The notes under the pieces were generated by a model. It was not told the origin of the DNA and searched no databases. It saw only the letters and a list, made by a program, of their open reading frames with translations. From NCBI GenBank assembly GCA_021156245.1, contig JAJNBO010000004.1, positions 1 to 18,828 on the forward strand: 18,828 bases of DNA. Reading direction: 5' to 3'. Below, one piece after another: positions 1-7,137 of the stretch (positions are counted from its first letter, which is position 1; each line of letters opens with the position of its first letter). This stretch comes from Ramlibacter sp. (GTDB lineage: Bacteria; Pseudomonadota; Gammaproteobacteria; Burkholderiales; Burkholderiaceae_C). The position numbers and the translations under genes are program-made.

Positions 1-53
1 GCCATGGCGCATTCTGTCAGGCATCGGCCGGGCTGCCCAGCGGCGGCACCCTG

Positions 54-1238
54 CTAGGCCGCGGCGACGGCGCCTTGCGGAAGGCGGAAGGTGAACACGG
101 TTTCCCGGTCGTCGGACTTCACGTCCATGCTGCCGCCGTGGGCGCGGGCGATCTCCGTCACGATGTACAGGCCGAGCCCCAGGCCCTCCTGGTGTTTCGG
201 GGTCGCGCCCCGAAAGTACGGCTCGAACAGCCGGTCCTGCACGTCCTTCGGGATCACCGCGCCGCCGTTGGCCACCGACAGCACGAAGCCGGCCGCGTCG
301 CTGCGCACCACCACGCGCACGGGCTGCTGCGGGTCGCCGTACTTCAGCGCATTGGAGAGCAGGTTGGAAAGCAACTGCCCGATGCGCGCGGCATCGCAGA
401 CGACCGGCGCCTGCAGGTCCGCGTCGTAGTTCACCGCGAAGGGCGTGGTGGCCGTGAGTTCCGCGACCACGTGGCGAAGCTGGTCCCCGAGGTCTCCCTG
501 CTCCCGCGGCGAAATCGCGAGTCCCGCGCCGAGACGGCCGCGGGCGAAGTCCATCAGGTTGTCGACCAGTTCCGCCATGCGGTTCACGCTGCGCTGCATC
601 AGCGGCAGCATCGTGGCGGACTTCTCCGGCGACCTGGACACCACCATCGTGCCCATCTGCAGGGTCTGCAGCGGCGTGCGAAGGTCATGGCCCAGCACGG
701 CGATGAACTGCTCGCGCAGCTGCGCGGTCTCGCGGGCGTCGAGCAAGGCCGTCTCGCTGGCGCGCACCTTGTCCTGCGCATCGAGGTGGAAGGCGATGAG
801 CTGCGCGAACAGTTCGAACATGCCGGTCACCGCGGGCGTCTTCAGCACGGCGGGCCTGGGGTCGATGGCGCACAGCGTGCCCCAGAAACTGCCATCGCTG
901 CGCCGGATGGGGACCGACGCGTAGCTCTGGAAGCCGTACATCGCCGGCGTCGGGTGTCCGCAATAGGATCCGTCCTCCCCGACATGGTCGATGAAGATCG
1001 GCTCGCCCTGTCCCCGGATGCTGTCGCACAGGGTCGTCTCCACCTGCAACTCTCCGCCGGGCTTCAGGCCGAAGCCGATCTCGTCCCGGACGCTGCAGCA
1101 GACCCAGCGGCTCTCCGTCACCCGCGCAACCGCCGCGAACCCCATCCCGGTGGCGCGGCAAACCACCTCGAGGATCCGCGGCACCGCCTCGATCCCCGAG
1201 ACGGCTTGCACGTCCTGGAGATACGACGGGGGCAGCAT
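54..1238 (-). CDS. GAF-domain sensor histidine kinase (orphan)
   Basis: Predicted 394-aa cytoplasmic histidine kinase. An N-terminal GAF sensor domain (about residues 15-155) is followed by a short helical linker, a HisKA dimerisation domain with the H-box GHDLRTPLQ (phospho-acceptor His184), and an HATPase_c domain. The N-box starts near residue 288 (LLSNLLSNALKYG), the G1 region near 322 (ANGGAVIP) and the G2 box near 352 (GLGLGLYIV). There is no signal peptide or membrane segment, so the stimulus is probably intracellular; its identity cannot be read from the sequence. The ATG at 1238 is preferred over the GTG one codon upstream (1241); neither has a strong Shine-Dalgarno. No response regulator lies in the window, so it is an orphan here, although a partner could lie beyond position 1. 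The kinase call is secure and the signal is unknown. Confidence 0.93.
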   Translation of the reverse strand: MLPPSYLQDVQAVSGIEAVPRILEVVCRATGMGFAAVARVTESRWVCCSVRDEIGFGLKPGGELQVETTLCDSIRGQGEPIFIDHVGEDGSYCGHPTPAMYGFQSYASVPIRRSDGSFWGTLCAIDPRPAVLKTPAVTGMFELFAQLIAFHLDAQDKVRASETALLDARETAQLREQFIAVLGHDLRTPLQTLQMGTMVVSRSPEKSATMLPLMQRSVNRMAELVDNLMDFARGRLGAGLAISPREQGDLGDQLRHVVAELTATTPFAVNYDADLQAPVVCDAARIGQLLSNLLSNALKYGDPQQPVRVVVRSDAAGFVLSVANGGAVIPKDVQDRLFEPYFRGATPKHQEGLGLGLYIVTEIARAHGGSMDVKSDDRETVFTFRLPQGAVAAA

Positions 1239-1389
1239 CACTGGATTCTATTGAATGCGGTCAGCTGGGCCATTCGTCTCCAATGGATGAGGCATGTAGG
1301 ACCGCGCCGCGATCGTGTAACGCACCCGCCACGGCTGGCCTTGGCCGTCGCACACTCCCGGCCGAGGCAAGCAGTACAGGGAGCACGCC

Positions 1390-1716
1390 ATGGAAAGGAT
1401 CTGGGGGCCGGTCAACGGTTTCTACCTCGCCGCGTACGCCGCGCCGGTGGGCGAAGGCGATCGCTATGCCAGCTACGCCAAGGTGTGCTGGACGCGCCCG
1501 GACAGCTACTGGGACGCCGACTGCGCGTTCAAGGTGTTCGGCGGCGAGCACCACCGTTCGGGGGACGGCGCCCTGTCGGCCGTCGCCCTGGACGCGAGCA
1601 ACGAGATCTCCTGCCTGCCACGGCATGCGCGTGCGCTCGCGGAGCAGCGCCAGCGCGATCACGTCCCCATCCCGCGCCTGTTCATCACGTCCTTCTTCCG
1701 CCACCGCATGGCATGA
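1390..1716 (+). CDS. Hypothetical protein, 108 aa
   Basis: I do not recognise this protein. It is supported as a real gene by a good Shine-Dalgarno (AGGGAG at 1378-1383, six bases before the ATG) and by natural-looking composition. The N-terminal half is rich in Tyr, Trp and Phe (GPVNGFYLAAYAAP; SYWDADCAFKVFGGEHH). It carries three cysteines, including one in DADCAF and one in EISCLPRH. The C-terminal part is basic and hydrophilic and ends in FFRHRMA. I see no signal peptide or membrane helix. It is transcribed divergently from the histidine kinase and is followed by a possible weak terminator, so it is probably a single-gene unit. A long overlapping frame (1283-2278) covers the same bases but belongs to the J-domain gene only in its 3' part. 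Confidence 0.65.
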   Translation: MERIWGPVNGFYLAAYAAPVGEGDRYASYAKVCWTRPDSYWDADCAFKVFGGEHHRSGDGALSAVALDASNEISCLPRHARALAEQRQRDHVPIPRLFITSFFRHRMA

Positions 1717-1738
1717 AGCGCGAGGCGCTGCTCTTTTT
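1717..1738 (+). terminator. Possible weak Rho-independent terminator
   Basis: Immediately after the stop of the 108-aa gene, AGCGC (1717-1721), a GAG loop and GCGCT (1725-1729) can form a 5-bp hairpin. GCTC and a run of five T (1734-1738) follow. The stem is short and four bases separate it from the T-run, so it is only a candidate. Confidence 0.35.
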
Positions 1739-1804
1739 GTAGCAGCAGCCCCACAGCGCGCAGTCGCCATGGACCCAATTGCTGGACGGTCGGGGGCCGA
1801 AGCT

Positions 1805-2278
1805 ATGAAAATCGTAGCGATGGCCGAGACCATGCCCACCTACTACGACGTGCTGCAGGTCGAGCGCGACGCGTCGCCCGAGCGCGTGCGCGCCGCGTAC
1901 CGCAAGCTCGCGCAGAAGTACCACCCCGACAAGATGCCCGGCAACGCGAATGCCAGCCGCGCGATGGCGGCGATCAATGCCGCCTACGAAGTGCTGTCCG
2001 ACGGACACCGCCGCGCCGAGCACGACCTCTGGATCCGGCGCGCGGAACGCACGGGCATTCCCCTGCCGCCGGGCCCCGAGGTGCCCAAGGACCTCTGGGC
2101 GATCCTGCATCCGGCCACCAGCTGGCCCTGGTACCTGCTGTTCGGCACTTTCACGGTTGCGCTCGGCACGGTCGCGACGGCGATGTACCTCACGGCGATG
2201 CCGGCGCGCGCCGCCAGCGCGCCGTCCCCCGACGCCTGCCGCGCGACCGTCAACGCGCCGGCACAGCCCTGCCGCTGA
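1805..2278 (+). CDS. J-domain (DnaJ-like) protein with C-terminal membrane segment
   Basis: A 157-aa protein with an N-terminal J domain (about residues 11-75). It has the YYDVLQV opening, the diagnostic HPD motif (residues 40-42, within KYHPDKMPG) and the helix IV region AAYEVLSDGHRRAEHDL. J domains stimulate the ATPase of Hsp70/DnaK. After a short proline-rich linker there is one hydrophobic segment (about 100-125, WPWYLLFGTFTVALG onward) and a short tail with two cysteines. The glycine-rich region, zinc finger and substrate-binding domains of true DnaJ are absent. It is therefore a small membrane-anchored co-chaperone that may recruit DnaK to the inner membrane; the client is unknown. Start choice is uncertain: in-frame ATGs lie at 1805, 1820 and 1832 and none has a clear ribosome-binding site. 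The J domain itself begins just after 1832. Confidence 0.85.
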   Translation: MKIVAMAETMPTYYDVLQVERDASPERVRAAYRKLAQKYHPDKMPGNANASRAMAAINAAYEVLSDGHRRAEHDLWIRRAERTGIPLPPGPEVPKDLWAILHPATSWPWYLLFGTFTVALGTVATAMYLTAMPARAASAPSPDACRATVNAPAQPCR

Positions 2279-2395
2279 CCTGACCTCCTGTGGGGCGCTG
2301 ACCTGCTGATCCATGGCAGAGTCTTGCCGCAGGCCGGACTCCGCTGACGGGCAGACGGGCCGCGCGCTGATCGCACTGCGGCGGTCCCGGGAGCA

Positions 2396-2418
2396 CCTTG
2401 TCCTCATCGACAAGGAGG
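2396..2418 (+). promoter_or_regulatory. Inverted repeat overlapping the Shine-Dalgarno
   Basis: CCTTGTC (2396-2402), a CTCATC loop (2403-2408) and GACAAGG (2409-2415) form a perfect 7-bp inverted repeat. The right arm includes the first bases of the AAGGAGG ribosome-binding site (2412-2418) of the gene starting at 2425. In mRNA the hairpin would partly mask that site. It could alternatively be a DNA operator or chance. Confidence 0.4.
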
Positions 2419-2424
2419 TTCCTC

Positions 2425-2880
2425 ATGCAACGCAATCTCATCCTCGCAGCAGCGCTCGCCGCCGGGTCCGTGGCCGGCCTCGCCCAGGCCGCGCCGGCCG
2501 TGGTCGCCGGCACCTACTACGACGGCCCGCCACCCGTGGTTCATTACCAGGCTCCGGGCTACGCCGTGAACGTCGCGCCGCCGGCGCCGGTCTACGAACC
2601 GATGCCGGGCCCGCGCGCCGGGTTCGTCTGGTCACCCGGCCACTACGAGTGGCGCGGCGACCGCTACGTCTGGCTCAGCGGCCAGTGGCTGCCCGCACGC
2701 CAGGGCTACGCCTGGCACGCGCCGGAGTGGCAGCGCCGCCCGGACGGCTCATGGTTCCTGGTGGGAGGCAACTGGATTCCCGAGACCCGCCTGAGCTACA
2801 ACCGGCCCTATGGCGATCGTGACCGCGACGGCGTGCCCAACTACCACGACCGCAACGACCGCAACCCGTACCGGTACTGA
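2425..2880 (+). CDS. Exported YxWxxGxH / WxxGxW repeat protein (BcpO-related type)
   Basis: A 151-aa secreted protein. The start is set by a strong Shine-Dalgarno (AAGGAGG, 2412-2418) six bases before the ATG at 2425; an in-frame ATG at 2398 has no such support. A signal peptide (MQRNLILAAALAAG onward, cleavage likely after AQA near residue 22) targets it to the periplasm or outer membrane. The mature part has a Pro/Tyr-rich stretch and then three Trp/Gly repeats: FVWSPGHYEW, YVWLSGQWLP and SWFLVGGNWIP. Such repeats are typical of the BcpO-related family common in Burkholderiales, whose function is poorly known. The C-terminal tail is charged (DRDRDGVPNYHDRNDRN) and resembles the Asp-rich calcium-binding type-3 repeats of OmpA-like proteins. 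It converges with the minus-strand terB-like gene, with nine bases between the stops. Confidence 0.85.
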   Translation: MQRNLILAAALAAGSVAGLAQAAPAVVAGTYYDGPPPVVHYQAPGYAVNVAPPAPVYEPMPGPRAGFVWSPGHYEWRGDRYVWLSGQWLPARQGYAWHAPEWQRRPDGSWFLVGGNWIPETRLSYNRPYGDRDRDGVPNYHDRNDRNPYRY

Positions 2881-2889
2881 CCGCCAGCG

Positions 2890-3357
2890 TCAGGGCGCGC
2901 CCAGGCCGGCGGCCTGGCGCGCGTGCAGCTTGGCGGCGATGTATTCGCCATGGGTGACGTGCAGCAGGCCCGCCACCTTGGAGATCACGTGGTTCTCGTT
3001 GGCGTCGACGTCGCCATCGGCGTAGGCGACGGACCACATGAGCTCCACGATGCGGATCTTCTGAGGATGGGCCAGCCGTTCATTGAGGGTGGAGGTGAAC
3101 GCGAAGAAATCGTTGGCCTTGCGCGCTTCGTGTTCAGCCAGGGTCACGAGCTCCTCGACCTCTTCGGACGGCAGGCCGAACTTCTGCTTCAGCCCCGCCA
3201 TCACCGCTTCGCGCTCCCCGGGCTTCACCTGCGGATCCGCCCGCATCACCTCCACCAGCAGCACGGCGGTGGCGCGGCGCAAGACGTCCTCCCGTTGCGC
3301 CGGCGAAGCGGCAGGCGAAGAGAACGACTGGAAGAGATCCTGGAGTGCGCGGAGCAT
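2890..3357 (-). CDS. TerB-like (tellurite resistance / co-chaperone DjlA N-terminal fold) protein
   Basis: A 155-aa all-helical soluble protein of the TerB-like family. Two acidic, metal-site-like motifs typical of the family are visible: VEVMRADPQVKPGERE near residue 40 and SVAYADGDVDANENH near residue 115, the second followed by the helix VISKVAGLLHV. Family members are associated with tellurite and stress phenotypes, but the stand-alone bacterial versions have no agreed biochemical role. The gene lies 24 nt downstream of the iron-containing redox enzyme on the same strand, so the two are probably co-transcribed. There is no signal peptide or membrane helix. The family call is good; a literal tellurite-resistance function should not be assumed. 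Confidence 0.85.
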   Translation of the reverse strand: MLRALQDLFQSFSSPAASPAQREDVLRRATAVLLVEVMRADPQVKPGEREAVMAGLKQKFGLPSEEVEELVTLAEHEARKANDFFAFTSTLNERLAHPQKIRIVELMWSVAYADGDVDANENHVISKVAGLLHVTHGEYIAAKLHARQAAGLGAP

Positions 3358-3381
3358 CCGCCGATTCTGCCGCCGCGGCCC

Positions 3382-4809
3382 CTAGTCCGCCAGCGCCTGC
3401 CAGAACTCCCGCGTGGCCTCCAGGCCTGCGGGTGTCCAGTGCTGCGCGGGTGACATCGCGCGCACCAGCAGCAGGCTGCGCTGCGCATCGTCCGCGGTCC
3501 GCAGCCGTTCCCGCAGCAGCAGCAGGTCGGGATCGAGGGTGTCGCCCGGCTCGTGCGCCAGCGGCCGCATGTTGCGCGCCAGCGCACGGTACGTGGCCCG
3601 GCGGCGGCTCGTCCCCGCCGGGGCTGCTTCCGCGAACGGACGCCCGTCCACGCTCGCGGGTCCGCGGATCCAGTCGTGCAGGACCTGCAGCTCGTAGCTG
3701 GTGAAGACGCCGAACATCTCGGCGCGCTCGCCTTGCAGCAGCGACCAGAAGCGGCTGTTCTCCACCGGCTCGCCGAACCGGATCCAGCCCGCCTGCTGCA
3801 GCGCCTGGACGAACTCGCCGATCTCGCCCGGCCGGCTCAGCCAGTCGTTGACGTTGCGGCCGGCCACGCGACAGTAGTCCGAATGCGCGCCGCCGCCGGC
3901 GCGGGACTTCTGCGCCAGGATGCGAAGCGCCTCCTGGCCGATGTGGAAACTTTCGATGACGTCGCACGTGCCCACGCCGGTGTCCGCCAGCTTGGCGCCG
4001 GCCTGCACGCGCCGCCAGAAGGCGCCGCCGTCATCCATGCGCGGCAGCATGTCCAGCACCGCCTGGCAGGCCCTGCGCGCGTGGCCCGTGTCGCCGTTGT
4101 CCACGGTGACGTGCAACGTGAAGTAGTAGGGATCGATGCCGAGCTCGTTGAGTTCGTACGCCGTCACCAGCAGGTGCAGCGGCAACTGTTCATAGGCCAG
4201 GTTGAAGCCCACGACTTCGGGCAGGAAGGCCTCGGCGTTCCAGCCCAGCGCGAGCTGGATCGCCCCCTGCTCGTACAAAGCGTCCGGCAGGTCGTCCAGC
4301 GGGTCGAGCGCGTGGCGCGCGAGCAGGCTGCGATAGAGCACCACGTGGTTCTTGTCCACGGCGCCCTCCCCCAGTTCCTCCACGTAGGTCCGCACCAGGT
4401 CCGCCAGCCGCGGGTTGCGCCAATGCGCCAGCAGTCCGTAGAGCCAGGCACCATCGACCAGCTTGGTCGGCGCGACGCAGCGCAGCACGTAGAGGGCATG
4501 TGCGCGATTGCTGAAGAAACGGCGCGGACCGCCGATCTTGCGCTCCTGCAGGTAGGCCGCGTAACTTTCGTGCACGCGCTGGGTGTTGCCTTCCATCCAT
4601 GCCAGCAGGTCGTCGGGCGAGGCGGGAAGGCCGGAGTCGGCGGCTTCCAGATCAGCCAGCTTGCCGCGCAGGAGGTCCGCCGCCGCACGCCGCAATTCGG
4701 TGTCAGGTTCGCGCGCTGCCAGTTCCTGGTAGAGGGGCTTGTGTCCTGGTGCGCGCTGGAGTCCCGGAGCGGCCTGCAACAGGCGCCATTCTTGTTGTCC
4801 GATATGCAT
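3382..4809 (-). CDS. Iron-containing redox enzyme family protein (haem-oxygenase-like fold)
   Basis: A 475-aa soluble protein resembling the 'iron-containing redox enzyme' group of haem-oxygenase-like di-iron proteins. The central region carries the conserved-looking blocks VEELGEGAVDKNHVVLY (about 142-158), GFNLAYEQLPLHLLVTAYEL and ELGIDPYYFTLHVTVDNGDTGHA. His233, Asp237, His243 and the acidic residues of the EELGEG and AYEL blocks are plausible metal ligands. Known members of this fold oxidise small molecules, for example by decarboxylation or N-oxygenation, using a di-iron or non-haem iron centre; the substrate here is unknown. The chain is longer than a bare domain: an N-terminal helical region (1-110) and a C-terminal region of about 200 residues have no recognisable function. 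It heads a two-gene unit with the TerB-like gene. The start is the ATG at 4809 and its ribosome-binding site is weak. Confidence 0.75.
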   Translation of the reverse strand: MHIGQQEWRLLQAAPGLQRAPGHKPLYQELAAREPDTELRRAAADLLRGKLADLEAADSGLPASPDDLLAWMEGNTQRVHESYAAYLQERKIGGPRRFFSNRAHALYVLRCVAPTKLVDGAWLYGLLAHWRNPRLADLVRTYVEELGEGAVDKNHVVLYRSLLARHALDPLDDLPDALYEQGAIQLALGWNAEAFLPEVVGFNLAYEQLPLHLLVTAYELNELGIDPYYFTLHVTVDNGDTGHARRACQAVLDMLPRMDDGGAFWRRVQAGAKLADTGVGTCDVIESFHIGQEALRILAQKSRAGGGAHSDYCRVAGRNVNDWLSRPGEIGEFVQALQQAGWIRFGEPVENSRFWSLLQGERAEMFGVFTSYELQVLHDWIRGPASVDGRPFAEAAPAGTSRRRATYRALARNMRPLAHEPGDTLDPDLLLLRERLRTADDAQRSLLLVRAMSPAQHWTPAGLEATREFWQALAD

Positions 4810-4911
4810 CCGCCCACTCTGCCTGCAGTGGGACGAATGTGTATCGGGGGGTGGCGCGCTGCTCCGTGGGGAGGCTCCTACTCGTTTGCAGGAGAACAGT
4901 CCGACGCCGCG

Positions 4912-5889
4912 CTAGGACTGCCTCTGCACCACGAGGGCCACGACCGCAATGCGATCCGCGTCGAGGTAGGCTGGCGCTTCCAGCTCTTCACCGAAGACGT
5001 CCGGGTCCATTTCCCGATAGGTCCACGGGTGGCCCTCGGCGTCGAGGTGGGGCCGCAGTGCGTCCAGGAGCGGGTCCCGGCCGTCCACCATCACCGCTCC
5101 CGTGTACAGCACCAGCCTGCCGCCCGCGGCGAGGCGCGGGATTCCTTCGCGCACGATGCGCGCGGACAAGGCCTCTCCCCATCGGCCGCCGCCATGGCGA
5201 TACAGCCTTGCCTTGCCGTCGTTGAGGTACGGCGGGTTCGCGATGACCAGGTCCCAGGTCCCTTGCAACGCATGAAAGAGATCGCCCTGCGCGAGTTCGT
5301 GCGGTCCGCAACGCGCGTGCGATGCATTGGCCGCCGCGAAGTCGAGCGCGCGATGATTGATGTCGGTCAACGACAAGGACGGCTGCGCGTCCGCTGCCGC
5401 GATGGCGGCCATGATGCCGCCCGCACCGGTGCCGCAGCCGACGTCCAGGATGCGCGCGCCTGCCGCCAAGGGTTGCCTGCGCAACTCCTGCTGGACCAGG
5501 TCGACGAAACGATAGGTGTCCGGGCCGAAGAACACCGCGTCCTCCTCAACGGTGGGGAACGCGGAATGCGCGAACAGCTGGTCCTGGAGGGAGGAGATGC
5601 GCACCGCGCTTCGCAGCAGCCCGTCGGGCGCCGGCAGCAGCAGGCCTGCGACGCGAAGCGGATCGGTCGCCGCCGCCGGGAGCAGGGACGGCATGAAAGG
5701 CCGGCTCCACCCGAACACGTCCCGCAGGTTGCGGGCGACCCGGTTTTCCGGCCGGGCGTTCACGCGTGCATGCGTCGCCGGACTGACCGTGGTGAACCGG
5801 TAGCCTTCGCCTCGCAACCAGCCGGCTAGCTGGACCAGCGCAGTGGCAAGCGGAGACCCGGGCGCAGGAGTGGTGTTCGCGTCGGCCAC
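4912..5889 (-). CDS. Class I SAM-dependent methyltransferase with NPPY motif
   Basis: A 325-aa methyltransferase. The C-terminal Rossmann domain has motif I DVGCGTG (residues 149-155), an acidic residue in the [14 protein letters not shown] strand, and the catalytic motif NPPY (218-221, in [11 protein letters not shown]). NPPY is typical of enzymes that methylate amide, amino or base nitrogen, such as PrmC/HemK and rRNA m2G methyltransferases like RsmC. The N-terminal 120 residues act as a separate substrate-recognition region. The start is a GTG directly abutting the TAG stop of the acyl-CoA dehydrogenase (TAG|GTG), which indicates translational coupling. Despite that linkage, the fold gives no reason to place it in lipid metabolism. 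The substrate (rRNA, protein glutamine or other) is undetermined. Confidence 0.85.
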   Translation of the reverse strand: MADANTTPAPGSPLATALVQLAGWLRGEGYRFTTVSPATHARVNARPENRVARNLRDVFGWSRPFMPSLLPAAATDPLRVAGLLLPAPDGLLRSAVRISSLQDQLFAHSAFPTVEEDAVFFGPDTYRFVDLVQQELRRQPLAAGARILDVGCGTGAGGIMAAIAAADAQPSLSLTDINHRALDFAAANASHARCGPHELAQGDLFHALQGTWDLVIANPPYLNDGKARLYRHGGGRWGEALSARIVREGIPRLAAGGRLVLYTGAVMVDGRDPLLDALRPHLDAEGHPWTYREMDPDVFGEELEAPAYLDADRIAVVALVVQRQS

Positions 5890-7053
5890 CTATTTGCCAC
5901 CCAGTCCCATGGCGCGCGTGATCACCTCCTTCATGATCTCGTTGGTGCCTCCATAGATGCGCTGCACCCGCGCGTCCGCATAGGCGCGCGTGATCGGGTA
6001 CTCCCACATGAAGCCATAGCCGCCGTGCAGCTGGACGCATTCGTCCATCACCTGGCATTGCAGGTCGGTGGTCCAGTACTTGGCCATGCTGGCCGTGGCC
6101 GTGTCGAGCTTGTCCGCGAGCACAAGCTCGAGGCACTTGTCGACGAACACGCGCGCCACCTGCACTTGCGTCTGCAGCTCCGCCAGCTTGTAGCGCGTGT
6201 TCTGGAAGGCGGCGACCGGCTGGCCGAAGACGCGCCGGTCCTTCACGTACTGCACCGTCCAGTCGATCGCGGCTTGTGCCGCTTCGACCGCGGTGATCGC
6301 GATCTGGATGCGCTCCCACGGCAGCTGCTCCATCAGGCACACGAAGCCGCGGTTCTCCATGGGCGCTCCGCCGAGCAGGTGGCTCGCCGGCACCCGCACG
6401 TTGTCGAAGAACAGCTCGGACGTGTCCTGCGCCTTCAGCCCCAGCTTCTTCAGGCGCTTGCCCTTCTCGAAGCCCGGCATGCCACGCTCCACCACCAGCA
6501 GGCTGGTGCCCTTGGCGCCGGCGTCCGGGTTCGTCTTGGCGACGACCACCACCAGGTCGGCGTGCCAGCCGTTGGTGATGAAGGTCTTGCTGCCGTTCAG
6601 GAGATAGCTGCCGTCCGCCTGCTTCAGGGCGGTGCTGCGGATGCCCTGCAGGTCGCTGCCCGCGGCCGGTTCGCTCATCGCGATGGCGCCGACCATCTCG
6701 CCGCTGGCGAGCTTGGGCAGCCAGCGCTCCTTCTGCTCCGGCGTGCCGTAGTGCAGGATGTACGGCGCCACGATCTCGCTGTGCAGCCCGAACCCGACGC
6801 CCGTGAAGCCGCCGCGGGCAAGCTCCTCCATCTGGATCACCGAGTACAGCTTGTCGACGCCGGAGCCGCCGTATTCCTCGGGCATCGTGGGGCAGAGGTA
6901 GCCGTTGGCCCCGGCCTTGCGCCACAGCTCGCGGTCCACGTAGCCGGCCTCCTCCCAGGCTTCGTGGTGCGGGGCCACCTCTCTGTCGACGAAGCGCCGG
7001 AAGGCATCGCGGAAGGCGTCATGCTCCACGGAAAAAAGGGTGCGTTCGATCAT
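5890..7053 (-). CDS. Acyl-CoA dehydrogenase, long-chain (LCAD) type
   Basis: A 387-aa FAD flavoenzyme catalysing alpha,beta-dehydrogenation of acyl-CoA, the first step of beta-oxidation. Family signatures are present: [16 protein letters not shown] (FAD/substrate region), [11 protein letters not shown], and the C-terminal [17 protein letters not shown]. In the latter, Gly replaces the catalytic Glu used by medium-chain enzymes. This is the arrangement of the LCAD and isovaleryl-CoA branch, whose catalytic base lies earlier; here it is probably Glu247 in QLPWERIQ. Length and motifs read as complete. The ATG at 7053 is preceded by a purine-rich site (GAGAAAGG). The gene is divergent from the thiolase across 84 bp and is followed without a gap by the methyltransferase. 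Electrons would go to an electron-transfer flavoprotein not encoded here. Confidence 0.93.
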   Translation of the reverse strand: MIERTLFSVEHDAFRDAFRRFVDREVAPHHEAWEEAGYVDRELWRKAGANGYLCPTMPEEYGGSGVDKLYSVIQMEELARGGFTGVGFGLHSEIVAPYILHYGTPEQKERWLPKLASGEMVGAIAMSEPAAGSDLQGIRSTALKQADGSYLLNGSKTFITNGWHADLVVVVAKTNPDAGAKGTSLLVVERGMPGFEKGKRLKKLGLKAQDTSELFFDNVRVPASHLLGGAPMENRGFVCLMEQLPWERIQIAITAVEAAQAAIDWTVQYVKDRRVFGQPVAAFQNTRYKLAELQTQVQVARVFVDKCLELVLADKLDTATASMAKYWTTDLQCQVMDECVQLHGGYGFMWEYPITRAYADARVQRIYGGTNEIMKEVITRAMGLGGK

Positions 7054-7137
7054 GTCGGCCTTTCTCTTGCTGTCGCCATTCTTGCAGAGCACCCGCGCGG
7101 CCGCTGCATATACTGCAACGAAAGCCTGGAGATGCAC
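7054..7137. promoter_or_regulatory. Divergent control region between acyl-CoA dehydrogenase and thiolase
   Basis: This 84-bp gap must hold the start signals of both beta-oxidation transcripts. For the plus strand, TATACT (7109-7114) is a good -10 match, but no good -35 sits at standard spacing; TTGCAG at 7082-7087 is 21 bp away. TGCA-TATAC-TGCA (7105-7117) is a small inverted repeat over the -10 and could be an operator for a local-type fatty-acid repressor. GGAG at 7128-7131 sets the thiolase start. Confidence 0.4.

Noticed and set aside
1..53. Possible end of another gene at the left edge
   Set aside because: Too short to show any coding signal; nothing can be supported there.
1270..1286. 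CCATT / AATGG inverted repeat between the histidine kinase and the 108-aa gene
   Set aside because: Five-bp arms with a 7-nt loop are expected by chance at this length, and no promoter elements are placed consistently around it.
75..1742. Long plus-strand open frame (555 codons) opposite the histidine kinase
   Set aside because: It mirrors the kinase coding strand, is rich in His/Arg/Ala as expected of GC-rich antisense frames, and contains no domain.
4810..4911. CTCCT / AGGAG hairpin in the gap between the methyltransferase and the redox enzyme
   Set aside because: The stem is only 5-6 bp and has no T-run on either strand, so it cannot be called a terminator; nothing else is seen in this 102-bp gap.
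3553..5829. 758-codon plus-strand open frame opposite the redox enzyme and methyltransferase
   Set aside because: It spans two well-supported minus-strand genes and their intergenic gap, and has low-complexity Arg/Val/His-rich composition; it is a shadow.
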